From: Arthrobacter sp. Bi83
GTDB taxonomy: Bacteria; Actinomycetota; Actinomycetes; Actinomycetales; Micrococcaceae
Assembly (NCBI RefSeq): GCF_918698095.1
Contig: NZ_CAKKLY010000014.1
Coordinates: forward strand, 27,295 to 91,294
Direction: 5' to 3'
DNA length: 64,000 nt
Shown here: one piece after another, positions 36,752-45,183 of the stretch
Position numbering within the stretch: position 1 is the stretch's first letter
Layout: each line of letters begins with the position of its first letter
The notes under the pieces: generated by a model
What the model was told of the DNA's origin: nothing
Database searches by the model: none
What the model saw: only the letters and a program-made list of their open reading frames with translations
Made by a program: the position numbers and the translations under genes

Positions 36752-36796
36752 CGAGAGGCAGGGGCCAGACCCCGAGGTCCGGGCCCCTGCCTCTCG
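36752..36796. terminator. Hairpin terminator between MarR and the FAD oxidase
   Basis: Perfect 15-bp stem, CGAGAGGCAGGGGCC at 36752-36766 with its complement at 36782-36796. It lies between convergent genes and can act in both directions. No long T run. Confidence 0.7.
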
Positions 36797-36805
36797 TGTA
36801 GTCGG

Positions 36806-37927
36806 CTAGGAGAAGCGCCCGGGGCGGAAGGTTGCCAGCATCGGATGCCGGTTTCCGGTGAGGATTTCGCCTGCGAGGAGTTCGCCTGCGATGAGACCGA
36901 GCGTGGCGCCGGAGTGCGTGAACGCCACGAAGCAGCCCGGTACCTGGCCGAGTTCGCCGAAGACGGGTTCGCCGTCGCCGGGGATCGGCTTGTAACCGAT
37001 CTTCCAGGACGCCGGCTTGAGTTCGGGGTTGCCGGCGATGAGCTTGGATGCTTCGTCGGCGAGTTCCTGGACCACGTCTTCGGGGATGCTGAACGAGCCG
37101 TCCGGGTGCTCGGTAATGTGCCCTTCGTACCAGTCGTGATCCAGGGCAAAGGTGCTTCCGGGGTTGGGGCGGACGGCGGCCCGGGGGGTGTTCATCACGG
37201 CCTTCACGTCGTGGTCTACCGGCTTGGTGACCACCAGCATGGACACCGGGGAACCGTTCGGGATCTCGACGCCGAGCGGAGCGACGACAGCGGGCGTTCC
37301 GGCACCGCAGGCCACCAGCACCAGATCAGCTTCGTAGGTCACCCCGGCTGCCGTCTGGACGCCGGTGGCGCGGCCGCCGTCGACCGTGACGGACGCCTTT
37401 CCGGCGTTGAGCACCAGCTCGCCGCCCCGGGCGTGGAATTCCTGCATCAGAAAATCCACCAGGTCCGGCAGGCTGACCCAGCCCTCGCCGGGATTAAAGA
37501 TGGCGTTTTCCGGCACCGCACTGGAGTCGATGCCGGGCGTGGTTGCCGCGATCCCTTCCGGGGCCAGCAGCCTGGAGTCATAGCCCACAGACTTCTCGTA
37601 CGCGTGGCGGGCCTCCGTGACGGCGTGCTGGCCGGCGGCGTTCCACATGAGGCCACCGCCGAACTGCAGCCACTCACGGTCCGGGTCGGCGGCGAAGAGC
37701 GTGCGGTAGCGGTCAACGCCGGCGAGGCGCAGCTGGTGGTAGGGCGTTGACCGCTCCCCGGCGGAATTCAGCCAGGAGAGCGAGCGGCCGGTGGCCTCAC
37801 TGGCAAGGCCGCGTTCGGTCAGCAGGACCACGGACGCACCTTCCCGGAGCAGATGCACCGCGGTGGAGACTCCGAGGATGCCGCCGCCGATGACGGCGAC
37901 GCGTTTGGTTGAGGCTGTGGAGGACAT
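36806..37927 (-). CDS. FAD-dependent oxidoreductase, DAO superfamily (D-amino acid/sarcosine/fructosyl-amino acid oxidase-like)
   Basis: 373 aa. The dinucleotide motif VAVIGGGILGVSTAVHLLREG is at residues 9-29, with the ribose-binding Glu at the end of beta-2 (VVLLTERG). The C-terminus has the DAO pattern FVAFTHSGATLGLIAGELLAGEI. The length equals that reported for bacterial fructosyl-amino acid oxidases from Corynebacterium and Arthrobacter (about 370 aa), which belong to this superfamily, but a secondary-amine or D-amino acid oxidase is equally compatible. It is the last gene of the run that includes a Gfo/Idh dehydrogenase and a polar-amino-acid ABC transporter, so its substrate is probably what that transporter imports. 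Confidence 0.85.
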   Translation of the reverse strand: MSSTASTKRVAVIGGGILGVSTAVHLLREGASVVLLTERGLASEATGRSLSWLNSAGERSTPYHQLRLAGVDRYRTLFAADPDREWLQFGGGLMWNAAGQHAVTEARHAYEKSVGYDSRLLAPEGIAATTPGIDSSAVPENAIFNPGEGWVSLPDLVDFLMQEFHARGGELVLNAGKASVTVDGGRATGVQTAAGVTYEADLVLVACGAGTPAVVAPLGVEIPNGSPVSMLVVTKPVDHDVKAVMNTPRAAVRPNPGSTFALDHDWYEGHITEHPDGSFSIPEDVVQELADEASKLIAGNPELKPASWKIGYKPIPGDGEPVFGELGQVPGCFVAFTHSGATLGLIAGELLAGEILTGNRHPMLATFRPGRFS

Positions 37928-38009
37928 GCGTCTCCCTTTCTAATGGTGTGTGGGATGCCTTGGCCGCACGGTTTGCCGTGCTGCAGCTGAGCGGGGTTTG
38001 GTGTTGCGC

Positions 38010-39050
38010 CTACGCGAAGGCGTGAATTTTTTCGATGACTTTGAGGACTTCGAGCGACTCGGCGGGGTCGACCGGCAGCGGCCCCTCGCCTCGGAGGGCT
38101 GCGGCGAGCTGCGCGTAGAACCGCGGGTAGGAGCCCTTCTCGGCGGGCACGGGTACGGTGGCCCCATCAACCCCGAGGACCCCCCATGAGTCCTGGGAGT
38201 CAGCGCCATAGGCGGGATCCGACGGCGTCATGCCGGCCGCGAGGGCGGGTTCCTGGCTGTCCAGGCCCCACTTGGTGTAGCCGGCCTCGGAACCCAGGAC
38301 GTGAAACCGCGGACCCACCTGGGCGGCCGCGCCGTTCATCCACAACCTGGACCGGACCCCGGATTCATGAAGCAGGGACACGAACGCTTCTGTGTCGGCG
38401 CCGTCGGGATGTCCGTGGTTGGCGGTCTCCCCGTAGCTTTCCGCGACGGGCCCGAACAGCTGGATGGCCTGATCAATTAGGTGCGCCCCGAGGTCGTGCA
38501 GAATGCCCCCGCCTTCGGTCAGGGCGGCGGTGTCGCGCCAGTTCCCGAAGCCTTCCGGCCGCCACCACTCAAAGCGCGACTCGAAGGTTCGGATTTCACC
38601 CAGGGCACCCTCCCGGATGAGCTTCTGGAGCGTGAGGAAGTCGGCGTCCCACCGGCGGTTCTGGAAGACCGTTAGCTGAACACCGCCGTCGGACGCCCTG
38701 GTGATGAGCTCTTCACCGTGAGCAGATGTGGTGACGAACGGCTTGTCCACCACCACCTGAAGGCCGAGGGCGATTGCCGTTCCGGCAAGGTCGAGGTGGG
38801 TCACCGGAGGCGTTCCGAGAATGACGAGGTCAAGGTCCGCGGCCAGGGCGAACAGCGCCTCCGGCGTCGGGACGATCCGGGCCCGCGGATGGAGCCTCGC
38901 CGCTTCCGCGGCGCGCTCCGGATCGGCCGTCACGATGACGTCCAGCGAGTAGTCAGGATCCGCCTCGATCAGCGGGGCGTGGAAGACCCTGCCGGAGATC
39001 CCGAAACCGACGACGCCGGTCCGAATGGGTGCCGCTGCCGTGTTGCCCAT
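38010..39050 (-). CDS. Gfo/Idh/MocA family NAD(P)-dependent oxidoreductase
   Basis: 346 aa. The N-terminal Rossmann motif is GVVGFGISGRVFHAPLI and the family EKP motif appears as VVVDKPFVT. The C-terminal domain contains GGGILHDLGAHLIDQAIQLFG, where the Asp-x3-His pair is the usual catalytic region. These enzymes oxidise sugars, inositols and derivatives. The ATG overlaps the ATP-binding gene stop by one base (TGATG). Its presence in an amino-acid-type uptake operon suggests a substrate with both amino and sugar parts. Confidence 0.9.
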   Translation of the reverse strand: MGNTAAAPIRTGVVGFGISGRVFHAPLIEADPDYSLDVIVTADPERAAEAARLHPRARIVPTPEALFALAADLDLVILGTPPVTHLDLAGTAIALGLQVVVDKPFVTTSAHGEELITRASDGGVQLTVFQNRRWDADFLTLQKLIREGALGEIRTFESRFEWWRPEGFGNWRDTAALTEGGGILHDLGAHLIDQAIQLFGPVAESYGETANHGHPDGADTEAFVSLLHESGVRSRLWMNGAAAQVGPRFHVLGSEAGYTKWGLDSQEPALAAGMTPSDPAYGADSQDSWGVLGVDGATVPVPAEKGSYPRFYAQLAAALRGEGPLPVDPAESLEVLKVIEKIHAFA

Positions 39051-39829
39051 CAGAGCACCTCCGAGAGGAAGCGCTGGAGGCGTTCGCTGCGGGGGTTGTC
39101 GAAGATTTCGGCGGGGGTGCCGGATTCGACGACTTCGCCTTCGTCCATGAAGACGACCTGGTCGGCGACTTTGCGGGCGAAGCCCATTTCGTGGGTGACG
39201 ACGAGCATGGTCATGCCGCGTTTGCCGAGGCCCGCCATCAGGTTCAGCACGCCCTTGACCAGCTCGGGATCCAGTGCGCTGGTGGCTTCGTCGAAGAGCA
39301 TGACTTCGGGTTCCATGGCCAGGGCCCGGGCGATGGCGACGCGCTGCTGCTGTCCGCCGGAGAGGTCCCGTGGCCGGTGGTCGGCCCGTTCCGCGAGGCC
39401 CACTTCGGCGAGGCGGCGGCCGGCGCGTTCCCGTGCCTCGGCCTTGGACATTCCCTTGACGCTCCAGAGCGCCAGGGCCACGTTTTCCAGGGCGGTGTGG
39501 TCCGGGAAGAGGTTGAAGTGCTGGAAGACCATGCCGATGCGGGCCCGCAGGATGTCGGGTTTGACCGTCAGGGCGCTTTCACCGGCGAGGAGCACGTCTC
39601 CGCTCTTGGGTTCGTGCAGGCGGTTGACGCCGCGAAGCAGCGTGGATTTGCCCGAGCCGGAGGGCCCGATGATGCAGGTGGTGGTTCCGGGGGCCACGGT
39701 GAGGCTGACGTTGCGGAGGACCTCGATGTCGCCGTAGGCCATGGTCAGGTTCTGGAGTTCCAGGCTGGAGCCGTGGAAGGTCTCGATGTCTGCGGCGGTG
39801 TTGCTGGTGTTGCTGGTGCTGGTGCTCAT
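39050..39829 (-). CDS. Polar amino acid ABC transporter ATP-binding protein (GlnQ-like)
   Basis: 259 aa. Walker A GPSGSGKST is at about 55-63, signature LSGGQQQRVAIARALA and Walker B VMLFDEATSALDPELV follow. The ATSALDPE context and the MTMLVVTHEMGFARKVAD switch region are specific to the polar-amino-acid (PAAT) family. The start overlaps the permease stop as ATGA, and its own stop overlaps the next gene. Confidence 0.95.
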   Translation of the reverse strand: MSTSTSNTSNTAADIETFHGSSLELQNLTMAYGDIEVLRNVSLTVAPGTTTCIIGPSGSGKSTLLRGVNRLHEPKSGDVLLAGESALTVKPDILRARIGMVFQHFNLFPDHTALENVALALWSVKGMSKAEARERAGRRLAEVGLAERADHRPRDLSGGQQQRVAIARALAMEPEVMLFDEATSALDPELVKGVLNLMAGLGKRGMTMLVVTHEMGFARKVADQVVFMDEGEVVESGTPAEIFDNPRSERLQRFLSEVL

Positions 39830-40614
39830 GTGTTGCTCCCGGTGATCAGCGGCGAGGCCGCGTCGAGTTCTGTGACTTCCTTCAGTCCGCTGCTCGGTGC
39901 GGCGGGGCGGCGCCGGCCGGTCCGGAAGCGGTTGTCGAAGTAGTTGACCAGGTGGGTCAGGGGCACCGTGATGACCAGGTAGAAGATCCCTGCCATGACC
40001 AGCGGAGAGAGGTTTCCGGAGAGTACGGCGGCGTCCTGGCCGACGCGGAAGAGTTCACGTTCGCTGACCAGCAGGCCCAGGAAGTACACCAGGGAGGAGT
40101 CCTTGACGATGGCGATGAACTGGTTCACCAGGGCCGGCAGGACCCGGCGGATGCCCTGCGGGATGACCACCAGGGCCATGGACTTGGCGTAGCTCATGCC
40201 CAGCGCGCGGCAGGCTTCGCCCTGGCCCTTGTCCACGCTTTGGATGCCGGCGCGGAAGATTTCACCGATGTAGGCGCTGGCGATCAGGCTCAGCGCGATG
40301 ATCCCCAGCGGGTACGGCGAGGGCCCGAAGATCGACTGGCTGAGCCGGGCGAAGCCCTGGCCGATCAGCAGGATGGTCAGGATAGCCGGAAGGCCGCGGA
40401 AGAGATCGGTGTAGATCCGGGCCGGGACACGCAGCCACCTGGACGGTGAAATGCCCATGACCGCGACCACCATGCCCAGCACTACGCCCAGGATGGTCGC
40501 CGCGATGGAAATGATCAGCGTGTTCAGGAGCCCCACTGCGAGGAGTTGGGGCATGACTTCGGCCATTGCGCCGAAGTCGAAAAAGGTACGGATGATGGTG
40601 TTGAGCCAGTCCAT
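39826..40614 (-). CDS. Polar amino acid ABC transporter permease
   Basis: 262 aa with about five membrane segments. The cytoplasmic EAA-loop is EACRALGMSYAKSMALVVIPQGIRRVLP, which contacts the ATPase, and the N-terminal part has GLLNTLIISIAATILGVVLG typical of HisMQ/GlnP permeases. Only one permease gene is present, so the channel is probably a homodimer. Followed by the ATP-binding gene with a 4-base overlap. Confidence 0.94.
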   Translation of the reverse strand: MDWLNTIIRTFFDFGAMAEVMPQLLAVGLLNTLIISIAATILGVVLGMVVAVMGISPSRWLRVPARIYTDLFRGLPAILTILLIGQGFARLSQSIFGPSPYPLGIIALSLIASAYIGEIFRAGIQSVDKGQGEACRALGMSYAKSMALVVIPQGIRRVLPALVNQFIAIVKDSSLVYFLGLLVSERELFRVGQDAAVLSGNLSPLVMAGIFYLVITVPLTHLVNYFDNRFRTGRRRPAAPSSGLKEVTELDAASPLITGSNT

Positions 40615-40646
40615 GGTTGCTCTCAGACGTAGTTAGCTGGTGTGTC

Positions 40647-40677
40647 CCGGGCGGACCGCGTACCGCGGTCCGCCCGG
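40647..40677 (-). terminator. Hairpin between the binding-protein and permease genes (possible attenuator)
   Basis: Perfect 14-bp stem (arms 40647-40660 and 40664-40677) with loop TAC, in the 108-base gap between the substrate-binding protein stop and the permease start. Not followed by a T run on the minus strand, so it may stabilise the upstream message or reduce read-through, giving more binding protein than membrane subunits. Confidence 0.65.
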
Positions 40678-40722
40678 TCATTTTGCAGCCGGGCCCATTG
40701 CCCGGCGTAGATGGCGGGCCGC

Positions 40723-41586
40723 CTACTTGCTCGGGGTCGGGGTGGCTTTCTGCTCGGCCTTGGGCAAGTACTGCTCGGGCATCGGGGAGCCCGGGAACCA
40801 CTTCTGGTAGAGCTTCTTCCAGGTGCCGTCATCCATCGCTGCGGCCAGTCCCTTGTTCAGGGCATCCTTGAAGGCCGTCTTGCCCTTCGCCAGGGCGAAC
40901 CCGGCCGGGGCGTCGAAGGACGGGATGTCCGCGGCGCTGACGAGGCCGTGCTGCTTCTCGTAGGCCTTGGCGGCCTCGTAGTCCAGGAAGTGGGCGTCCA
41001 CGGTGCCGCTGTTCACGGCGGCAATCGCGGTGTTGTTATCCGGGAAGCGGACCAGGTTGGCGGAGGTGAAGTTCTTGACCGCGTAGGCTTCCTGGAGCGT
41101 TCCCTGGACCACGCCCAGGCGCTTGCCGGACAGGCCGTTGACGTCCTTGATGCCCGAGGTCTTGGTGGTGATGACTGTCAGGTACCCGGCGAGGTATCCC
41201 TCGGAGAAATCAACGGTTTCCTTGCGCTTGTCCGTGATGCCGATGGCGGCCACCCCGACGTCGAACTGGCCGTTAGCCACGGCCGCAAGCAGACCGGAGA
41301 AGTCCTGCCCGGTGAAGACAACATTGTCCACCCCGGCCCGGTGGGCCACGTCCTTGAAGAGCTCAACGTCGAAGCCCGTGAAGTTACCCTGGGCGTCAGC
41401 GAACGTGTAGGGCTTCGAATCCCCCAGGCTGGCCACCCGGATCGTGCCCGGCTGAATCAGGCCATAGGGGTTTTCCTGCGAGCCGGTGGAGGAGGCAGGG
41501 GTCGATCCGCCGCAGGCGGAAAGCGCGAGGACCGCTGCCAGGGCTGCCGCGGCCACTGCGGCCGGGCGGAAGTTCAGTTTGATCAC
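40723..41586 (-). CDS. Polar amino acid ABC transporter substrate-binding lipoprotein
   Basis: About 287 aa from a GTG at 41586, which places the signal peptide correctly; the frame is open to 41634. The export signal ends in the lipobox LSAC ([12 protein letters not shown]), so the protein is anchored outside the membrane. The SBP_bac_3 fold is shown by [62 protein letters not shown] and [36 protein letters not shown]. It is the first gene of the operon facing a LacI regulator. Ligand probably an amino acid or amino-acid conjugate. Confidence 0.92.
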   Translation of the reverse strand: MIKLNFRPAAVAAAALAAVLALSACGGSTPASSTGSQENPYGLIQPGTIRVASLGDSKPYTFADAQGNFTGFDVELFKDVAHRAGVDNVVFTGQDFSGLLAAVANGQFDVGVAAIGITDKRKETVDFSEGYLAGYLTVITTKTSGIKDVNGLSGKRLGVVQGTLQEAYAVKNFTSANLVRFPDNNTAIAAVNSGTVDAHFLDYEAAKAYEKQHGLVSAADIPSFDAPAGFALAKGKTAFKDALNKGLAAAMDDGTWKKLYQKWFPGSPMPEQYLPKAEQKATPTPSK

Positions 41587-41663
41587 AGCGTTGTCCAATC
41601 GTTGGAGGGAAAGCGGTGCTGTCAGGGCCGCCAAAGGGTTTCTCGATGAACCTCTTGCTGAGT

Positions 41664-41690
41664 CCGGTCTCAGTCTCTAGGATTGAGACC
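41664..41690. promoter_or_regulatory. Candidate LacI operator between the ABC operon and lacI-type gene
   Basis: Inverted repeat GGTCTCA and TGAGACC with about 11 bases between, in the divergent promoter region. A neighbouring AT-richer stretch with ATCGAT at about 41699-41704 is another possible LacI-type core. Assignment to the adjacent LacI is inferred. Confidence 0.5.
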
Positions 41691-41761
41691 GGACTCACAT
41701 CGATTGATTGAAATGTAGCCCACGCCACAATCGGCGTCAATAGCCCACCGGAAAGGTGAAC

Positions 41762-42871
41762 ATGAGCAGTGACGGTTCCAGACGGCGCGACGTAACGGTT
41801 GCCGACGTCGCAAAAGCTGCCCAGGTGTCCAAAGCCCAGGCCGCACGGGCACTGGGAAATTACGGGGCGGTGAGCGAGGACGTGCGGGAGCGCGTTTTGG
41901 CGGCAGCGGAGGAGCTTTCCTACCGCCCCAACGAGCTCGCCCGCAGCATGAACACGGGCAAATCGAACACGATAGGCGTGGTGGTGGGGGACATCGAGAA
42001 CCCTCACTTCGGCCTGGCCACCAGGGGGATCACGGACACCGCCAAGAAGAGCGGCTTCAATGTCATCCTGGTCAACACCGATGAGAATACGGCGGCGGAA
42101 GTGGAGGCCGTCCGGGTGCTGCTGGACAAGCGCGTGGACGGCCTCATCGTGGCCCCCGCGTCATCGGTGGAAACAGAACATTTACAGCGCGTTCACGATT
42201 CCGGCCGTCCCCTGGTCCTTCTAGACCGGACGGCCGGCGGTCTCGACGTCGAGACGATCGCCGTGGACATGGCCCGGATCTCGTATGAGTCCACCCTTTA
42301 CCTCCTCGAAGCAGGGCACCGGCGGATCGCGTTCATCTCCACGCTGAAGGCGGAGGCCCCGTACGGCGAGGGGATCCAGTTGGATTCCTCGCAGATCTCG
42401 GACCGCCTGGACGGCATGCGGCGCGCGTTTGCGGAATCCGGGCTGGCATTTGCCGAGGACCTCGTGCGGCTCAACGCCGGCGACGCCGAATCGGTTCGGC
42501 GCATCACGCGCGAGGTTCTGCTCATGCGGGACCCGGCCACCGCCGTCGTCGCTTCCGACGGACTCATCGCGCTTAGCGTCGTGGAGGCCATCCAGGAACT
42601 GGGCCTGTCAGTCCCGGCGGAAGTCTCGTTCCTCATGTACGACGATTTCGCGTGGACGCGCCTGACCACACCACCGCTGACCGTGATCGCGCAGCCGGTG
42701 TATGACATGGGCGTAGCCGCCGCGGAAGCCCTGATCCGCCAGATTGAGGGCCGCCCGCCCCTGGCCCCGGCACCGGAGTTCAGCGCGACGCTGGTTCGCC
42801 GCGGGTCGGTGGGTGCGGTGCCGGTTGCGGCTGACCCGCCGGGCGAGCCCGTGGCGGTGCAGGCAATGTAG
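41762..42871 (+). CDS. LacI-family transcriptional regulator
   Basis: 369 aa, full length. Helix-turn-helix VTVADVAKAAQVSKAQAARALGNYGAVSEDVRERVLAAAEELSYRPN at about 12-60, then the hinge and sugar-binding periplasmic-fold domain (GVVVGDIENPHFGLATRGI through TLVRRGS). The usual hinge Leu-Ala is present as ELARSM. The ATG at 41762 has AAAGG five bases upstream; a GTG six bases earlier overlaps that site. A LacI regulator on an amino-acid-type uptake operon suggests that the inducer carries a sugar moiety. Confidence 0.9.
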   Translation: MSSDGSRRRDVTVADVAKAAQVSKAQAARALGNYGAVSEDVRERVLAAAEELSYRPNELARSMNTGKSNTIGVVVGDIENPHFGLATRGITDTAKKSGFNVILVNTDENTAAEVEAVRVLLDKRVDGLIVAPASSVETEHLQRVHDSGRPLVLLDRTAGGLDVETIAVDMARISYESTLYLLEAGHRRIAFISTLKAEAPYGEGIQLDSSQISDRLDGMRRAFAESGLAFAEDLVRLNAGDAESVRRITREVLLMRDPATAVVASDGLIALSVVEAIQELGLSVPAEVSFLMYDDFAWTRLTTPPLTVIAQPVYDMGVAAAEALIRQIEGRPPLAPAPEFSATLVRRGSVGAVPVAADPPGEPVAVQAM

Positions 42872-42892
42872 GCGTTCGGTAAGTCGTGGCGG

Positions 42893-42937
42893 CTGTGTGG
42901 GGACGGACTGTGTGGGGACGGACTGTGTGGGGACGGG
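42893..42937. repeat. Three tandem 15-bp repeats
   Basis: Three copies of CTGTGTGGGGACGGA, starting at 42893, 42908 and 42923, the last with one base changed. They lie between the LacI stop and the converging DUF1508 gene and are not in a recognised coding region. Confidence 0.9.
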
Positions 42938-42955
42938 CCGTGCGGCGCAGGCGGT

Positions 42956-43318
42956 TTAGGCTGCCCCGGTCCACCGGGGCGCCGGGGCGAAGCGCCGAAG
43001 TGTCTTCGCGGGGACGCGGAAGCCGCCGGCCGGTTTTGTGCGGTGGTGCCAGGCGGGCAGAAGGCCGGCCTGGGGCGCCGCCGTCGGCGATTCCTGCACT
43101 TGCCCCTGAGGCACCGCGCCGGCATGGACCGCGCCAGTGGGGCAAAGATCGGTGATCAGCCCCATCCCGGCGCACTCACGCACAGCGGCGATCCCGGCAA
43201 CCGCCGCTGCCTTGCTGTCGAAGGCTCCGGACACGGCCATCTCAGTTCCGTCCTTTGCCTTGAGGCGGAATCGGAAATGGGTCTCGGCGTCAACAAACAC
43301 TTCAAACGTGCCAGCCAT
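42956..43318 (-). CDS. DUF1508 (YegP-like) protein
   Basis: 120 aa from the ATG at 43318, with GGGAGG seven bases upstream. The N-terminal half, AGTFEVFVDAETHFRFRLKAKDG then FDSKAAAVAGIAAVRECA, is one DUF1508 unit, a small beta-beta-beta-alpha fold found as one or two repeats in YegP. The Ala/Pro-rich C-terminal 50 residues are not conserved in the family as far as I can see. Function unknown; E. coli YegP has no defined activity. Confidence 0.85.
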   Translation of the reverse strand: MAGTFEVFVDAETHFRFRLKAKDGTEMAVSGAFDSKAAAVAGIAAVRECAGMGLITDLCPTGAVHAGAVPQGQVQESPTAAPQAGLLPAWHHRTKPAGGFRVPAKTLRRFAPAPRWTGAA

Positions 43319-43584
43319 GATGGGCCTCCCGGTCTTAGGTGTCCTGCCCGCAGCGTTATCATCGCAGTGCGGGCCGGAATGCATCACTGCATTCGTCTGG
43401 TCTGGTCCGAACGATCGCGGTTGACCGTTCATCGAGTGGTTTCGAGTCTTCCGCAGGGCCGCAGGGGCTAACAAGACCGGTCCTGTAAACCGTAGGTAAA
43501 CTCCGTGCGACGCGTGGTGTGACCGGGAGGGTAGTAGTGGGTTGACGGGGCGGTGGGCGCGGCCTACCCGGCTCATCTGCGTCG

Positions 43585-44322
43585 CTATGAGGTGGCCCGC
43601 TTGACTACGACGTCATCGATGTAGCTCTCACCCATCTGGCGGGGGTGCTCGGCTCCAAATTGCACTTTGCTCAAGCTGGTGGCCCCAAGACTTACGCTGC
43701 GTGACAATACCGATGCGCCGTCAAACCACACCTGGACAGTCGAGGTGCTGCCATTCGCCCTGACCTGCATCTGGACTCGGTGCCACGTGCTCAACGAAAC
43801 GCTCGATGGCCTCAGCTTCAGGTACGAAAACGTCCCGTTCGGATTCGTGATTCGCAGCCAGAGCTGGCCATTGCTGTTGTTGCGGAATACATCCACGATC
43901 CGGGTGCTGCCGGAGAAGAACCGCACGAAGGGCACGTTGTTCCCCGCGAGTCCGGGAGTCCTGATGTTTACCCATGCGTCAGCGTTGGCCCGCTTGGTTC
44001 CTGAGGCCAGCGACACGCTCATCCTTGCCACAGATCCGGGATCCGCCGTGGCAATCAGCCTGGCCGAGCACGTTCCGGAGTGGGCCGTCGGGCTGGTAAC
44101 GGCCGCCGTTCCATTCCCCGACGTGCTGGCAACGAACGGAGAGAGCGTGTTCCGCTCGAAATTCGTAGCGGCCACCACCGTGCCCGTCAGTGTGCTCGTT
44201 GGGGTTGCCACGCCGGTGCGGCAGGTCGCCGCCATGGCGGCGTTCGCGGAACCGAAGAGGAGGGTGCTCGACACCAGCAACCCGAGGCTTCCGATCGTAC
44301 CCAGTTTCCTTAAATTGCTCAT
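43585..44322 (-). CDS. Secreted lectin-like (LamG/concanavalin-A fold) protein
   Basis: 245 aa with a signal peptide of about 31 residues (SLGLLVSSTLLFGSANAAMAA). The mature part has beta-sandwich features of a LamG/jelly-roll carbohydrate-binding protein: VVAATNFERNTLSPF, WVNIRTPGLAGNNVPFVRFF, LWLRITNPNGTFSYLKL, STWHRVQMQVRANGS and the closing SYIDDVVVKR. No catalytic domain is attached. Slightly lower G+C than its neighbours. The role is probably surface or polysaccharide binding. Confidence 0.75.
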   Translation of the reverse strand: MSNLRKLGTIGSLGLLVSSTLLFGSANAAMAATCRTGVATPTSTLTGTVVAATNFERNTLSPFVASTSGNGTAAVTSPTAHSGTCSARLIATADPGSVARMSVSLASGTKRANADAWVNIRTPGLAGNNVPFVRFFSGSTRIVDVFRNNSNGQLWLRITNPNGTFSYLKLRPSSVSLSTWHRVQMQVRANGSTSTVQVWFDGASVLSRSVSLGATSLSKVQFGAEHPRQMGESYIDDVVVKRATS

Positions 44323-44769
44323 GGCATAACCTCACTGTCTTTTCCGGGTCTTGCTTCGCTGCATTCGAAGTCCCGCCGATGCGCGGAGAGCGGGCGTGAA
44401 TAGCCAGGAACGACGCGCGAAAGTTTCAGCGCCTCATTTGAAGGTGTGATCATCGTGCCGGCAGACGGCAACCGAACAGGGGCGGCAGCTTCGGGCCTTA
44501 GCCTCAACAAAACGTCTGCAACGGTCATTGTCCTCACACCACACGCGGAGTCGTATCTCTGCCCCACTGCAGCCTTCCCGGCTATTCGCCCGGAAGCAGA
44601 CCATTGAGCCCGTTTGTGCCCTGGAGCAATCTTGGTAGCACTCCCCGCGCTAATGCTTGACCCACAAACTTGGAAAAACCTTGGAGTTTCTTGAAGGGCA
44701 CTTGGGTGCCTGCTGCAAGCGTTGGTTGAGCCGCAGGATTGCTGCGGGCCTGCCGGGGGCGCGCAGCTA
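44323..44769. other. Non-coding stretch
   Basis: About 450 bases between the lectin-like gene and a small hypothetical gene. Several frames are open on the minus strand, but none has family resemblance, a ribosome site or consistent third-position G/C. The region just upstream of 44322 must hold the promoter of the secreted protein. I see no RNA gene or clear palindrome. Confidence 0.4.
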
Positions 44770-45006
44770 TCAGCGTGGTTTGGGTATTTCACCGTTCCCG
44801 ACCTCATCGATCCAGTCGACCGCCTCGTCTGAGAAGTAGAAGCCCGAGGGGCCGCTCTCACCAACCCACCAGGCACCGGAAGAGACCACTCCGCCAGCCT
44901 TCGTAATCTCGAGGACCACCTCCGCCGGCACCGCGTCGCCATTGTTCTCAATCAGCCATTCCCGCGTGGAAGGCTTCAGCTTCGGCCACCATTGCTCCAT
45001 GCTCAT
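44770..45006 (-). CDS. Small hypothetical protein
   Basis: 78 aa. Tryptophan-rich and acidic overall, with a compact globular composition (EQWWPKLKPSTREWLIENNG, VLEITKAGG, WWVGES, FYFSDEAVDWIDEVGNGE). The composition and codon use look like a genuine protein rather than a chance frame. An alternative start is the ATG two codons in. I do not recognise a family; neighbours give no clue. Confidence 0.6.
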   Translation of the reverse strand: MSMEQWWPKLKPSTREWLIENNGDAVPAEVVLEITKAGGVVSSGAWWVGESGPSGFYFSDEAVDWIDEVGNGEIPKPR

Positions 45007-45183
45007 GGCCGAAGTCTGCCACCTCGGCCACGGTTAGCCGAGCCCATTGCCCGGGTACCTCCCGGAAGCAGTGCGTGTGATAGGCGTAGGCTATCTATGC
45101 TTCGGCGCGACGCGCTCGATCCCTTGGGACCGGCATTTTGACCGCCGCGGAAGCCGACAGGCCGCAGCGGCGAAGGAGCAGAC

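Noticed and set aside
44319..44951. Minus-strand open frame of about 210 codons
   Set aside because: It spans the promoter of the secreted lectin-like gene and most of the small gene at 44770-45006, and shows no domain, export signal or ribosome site.
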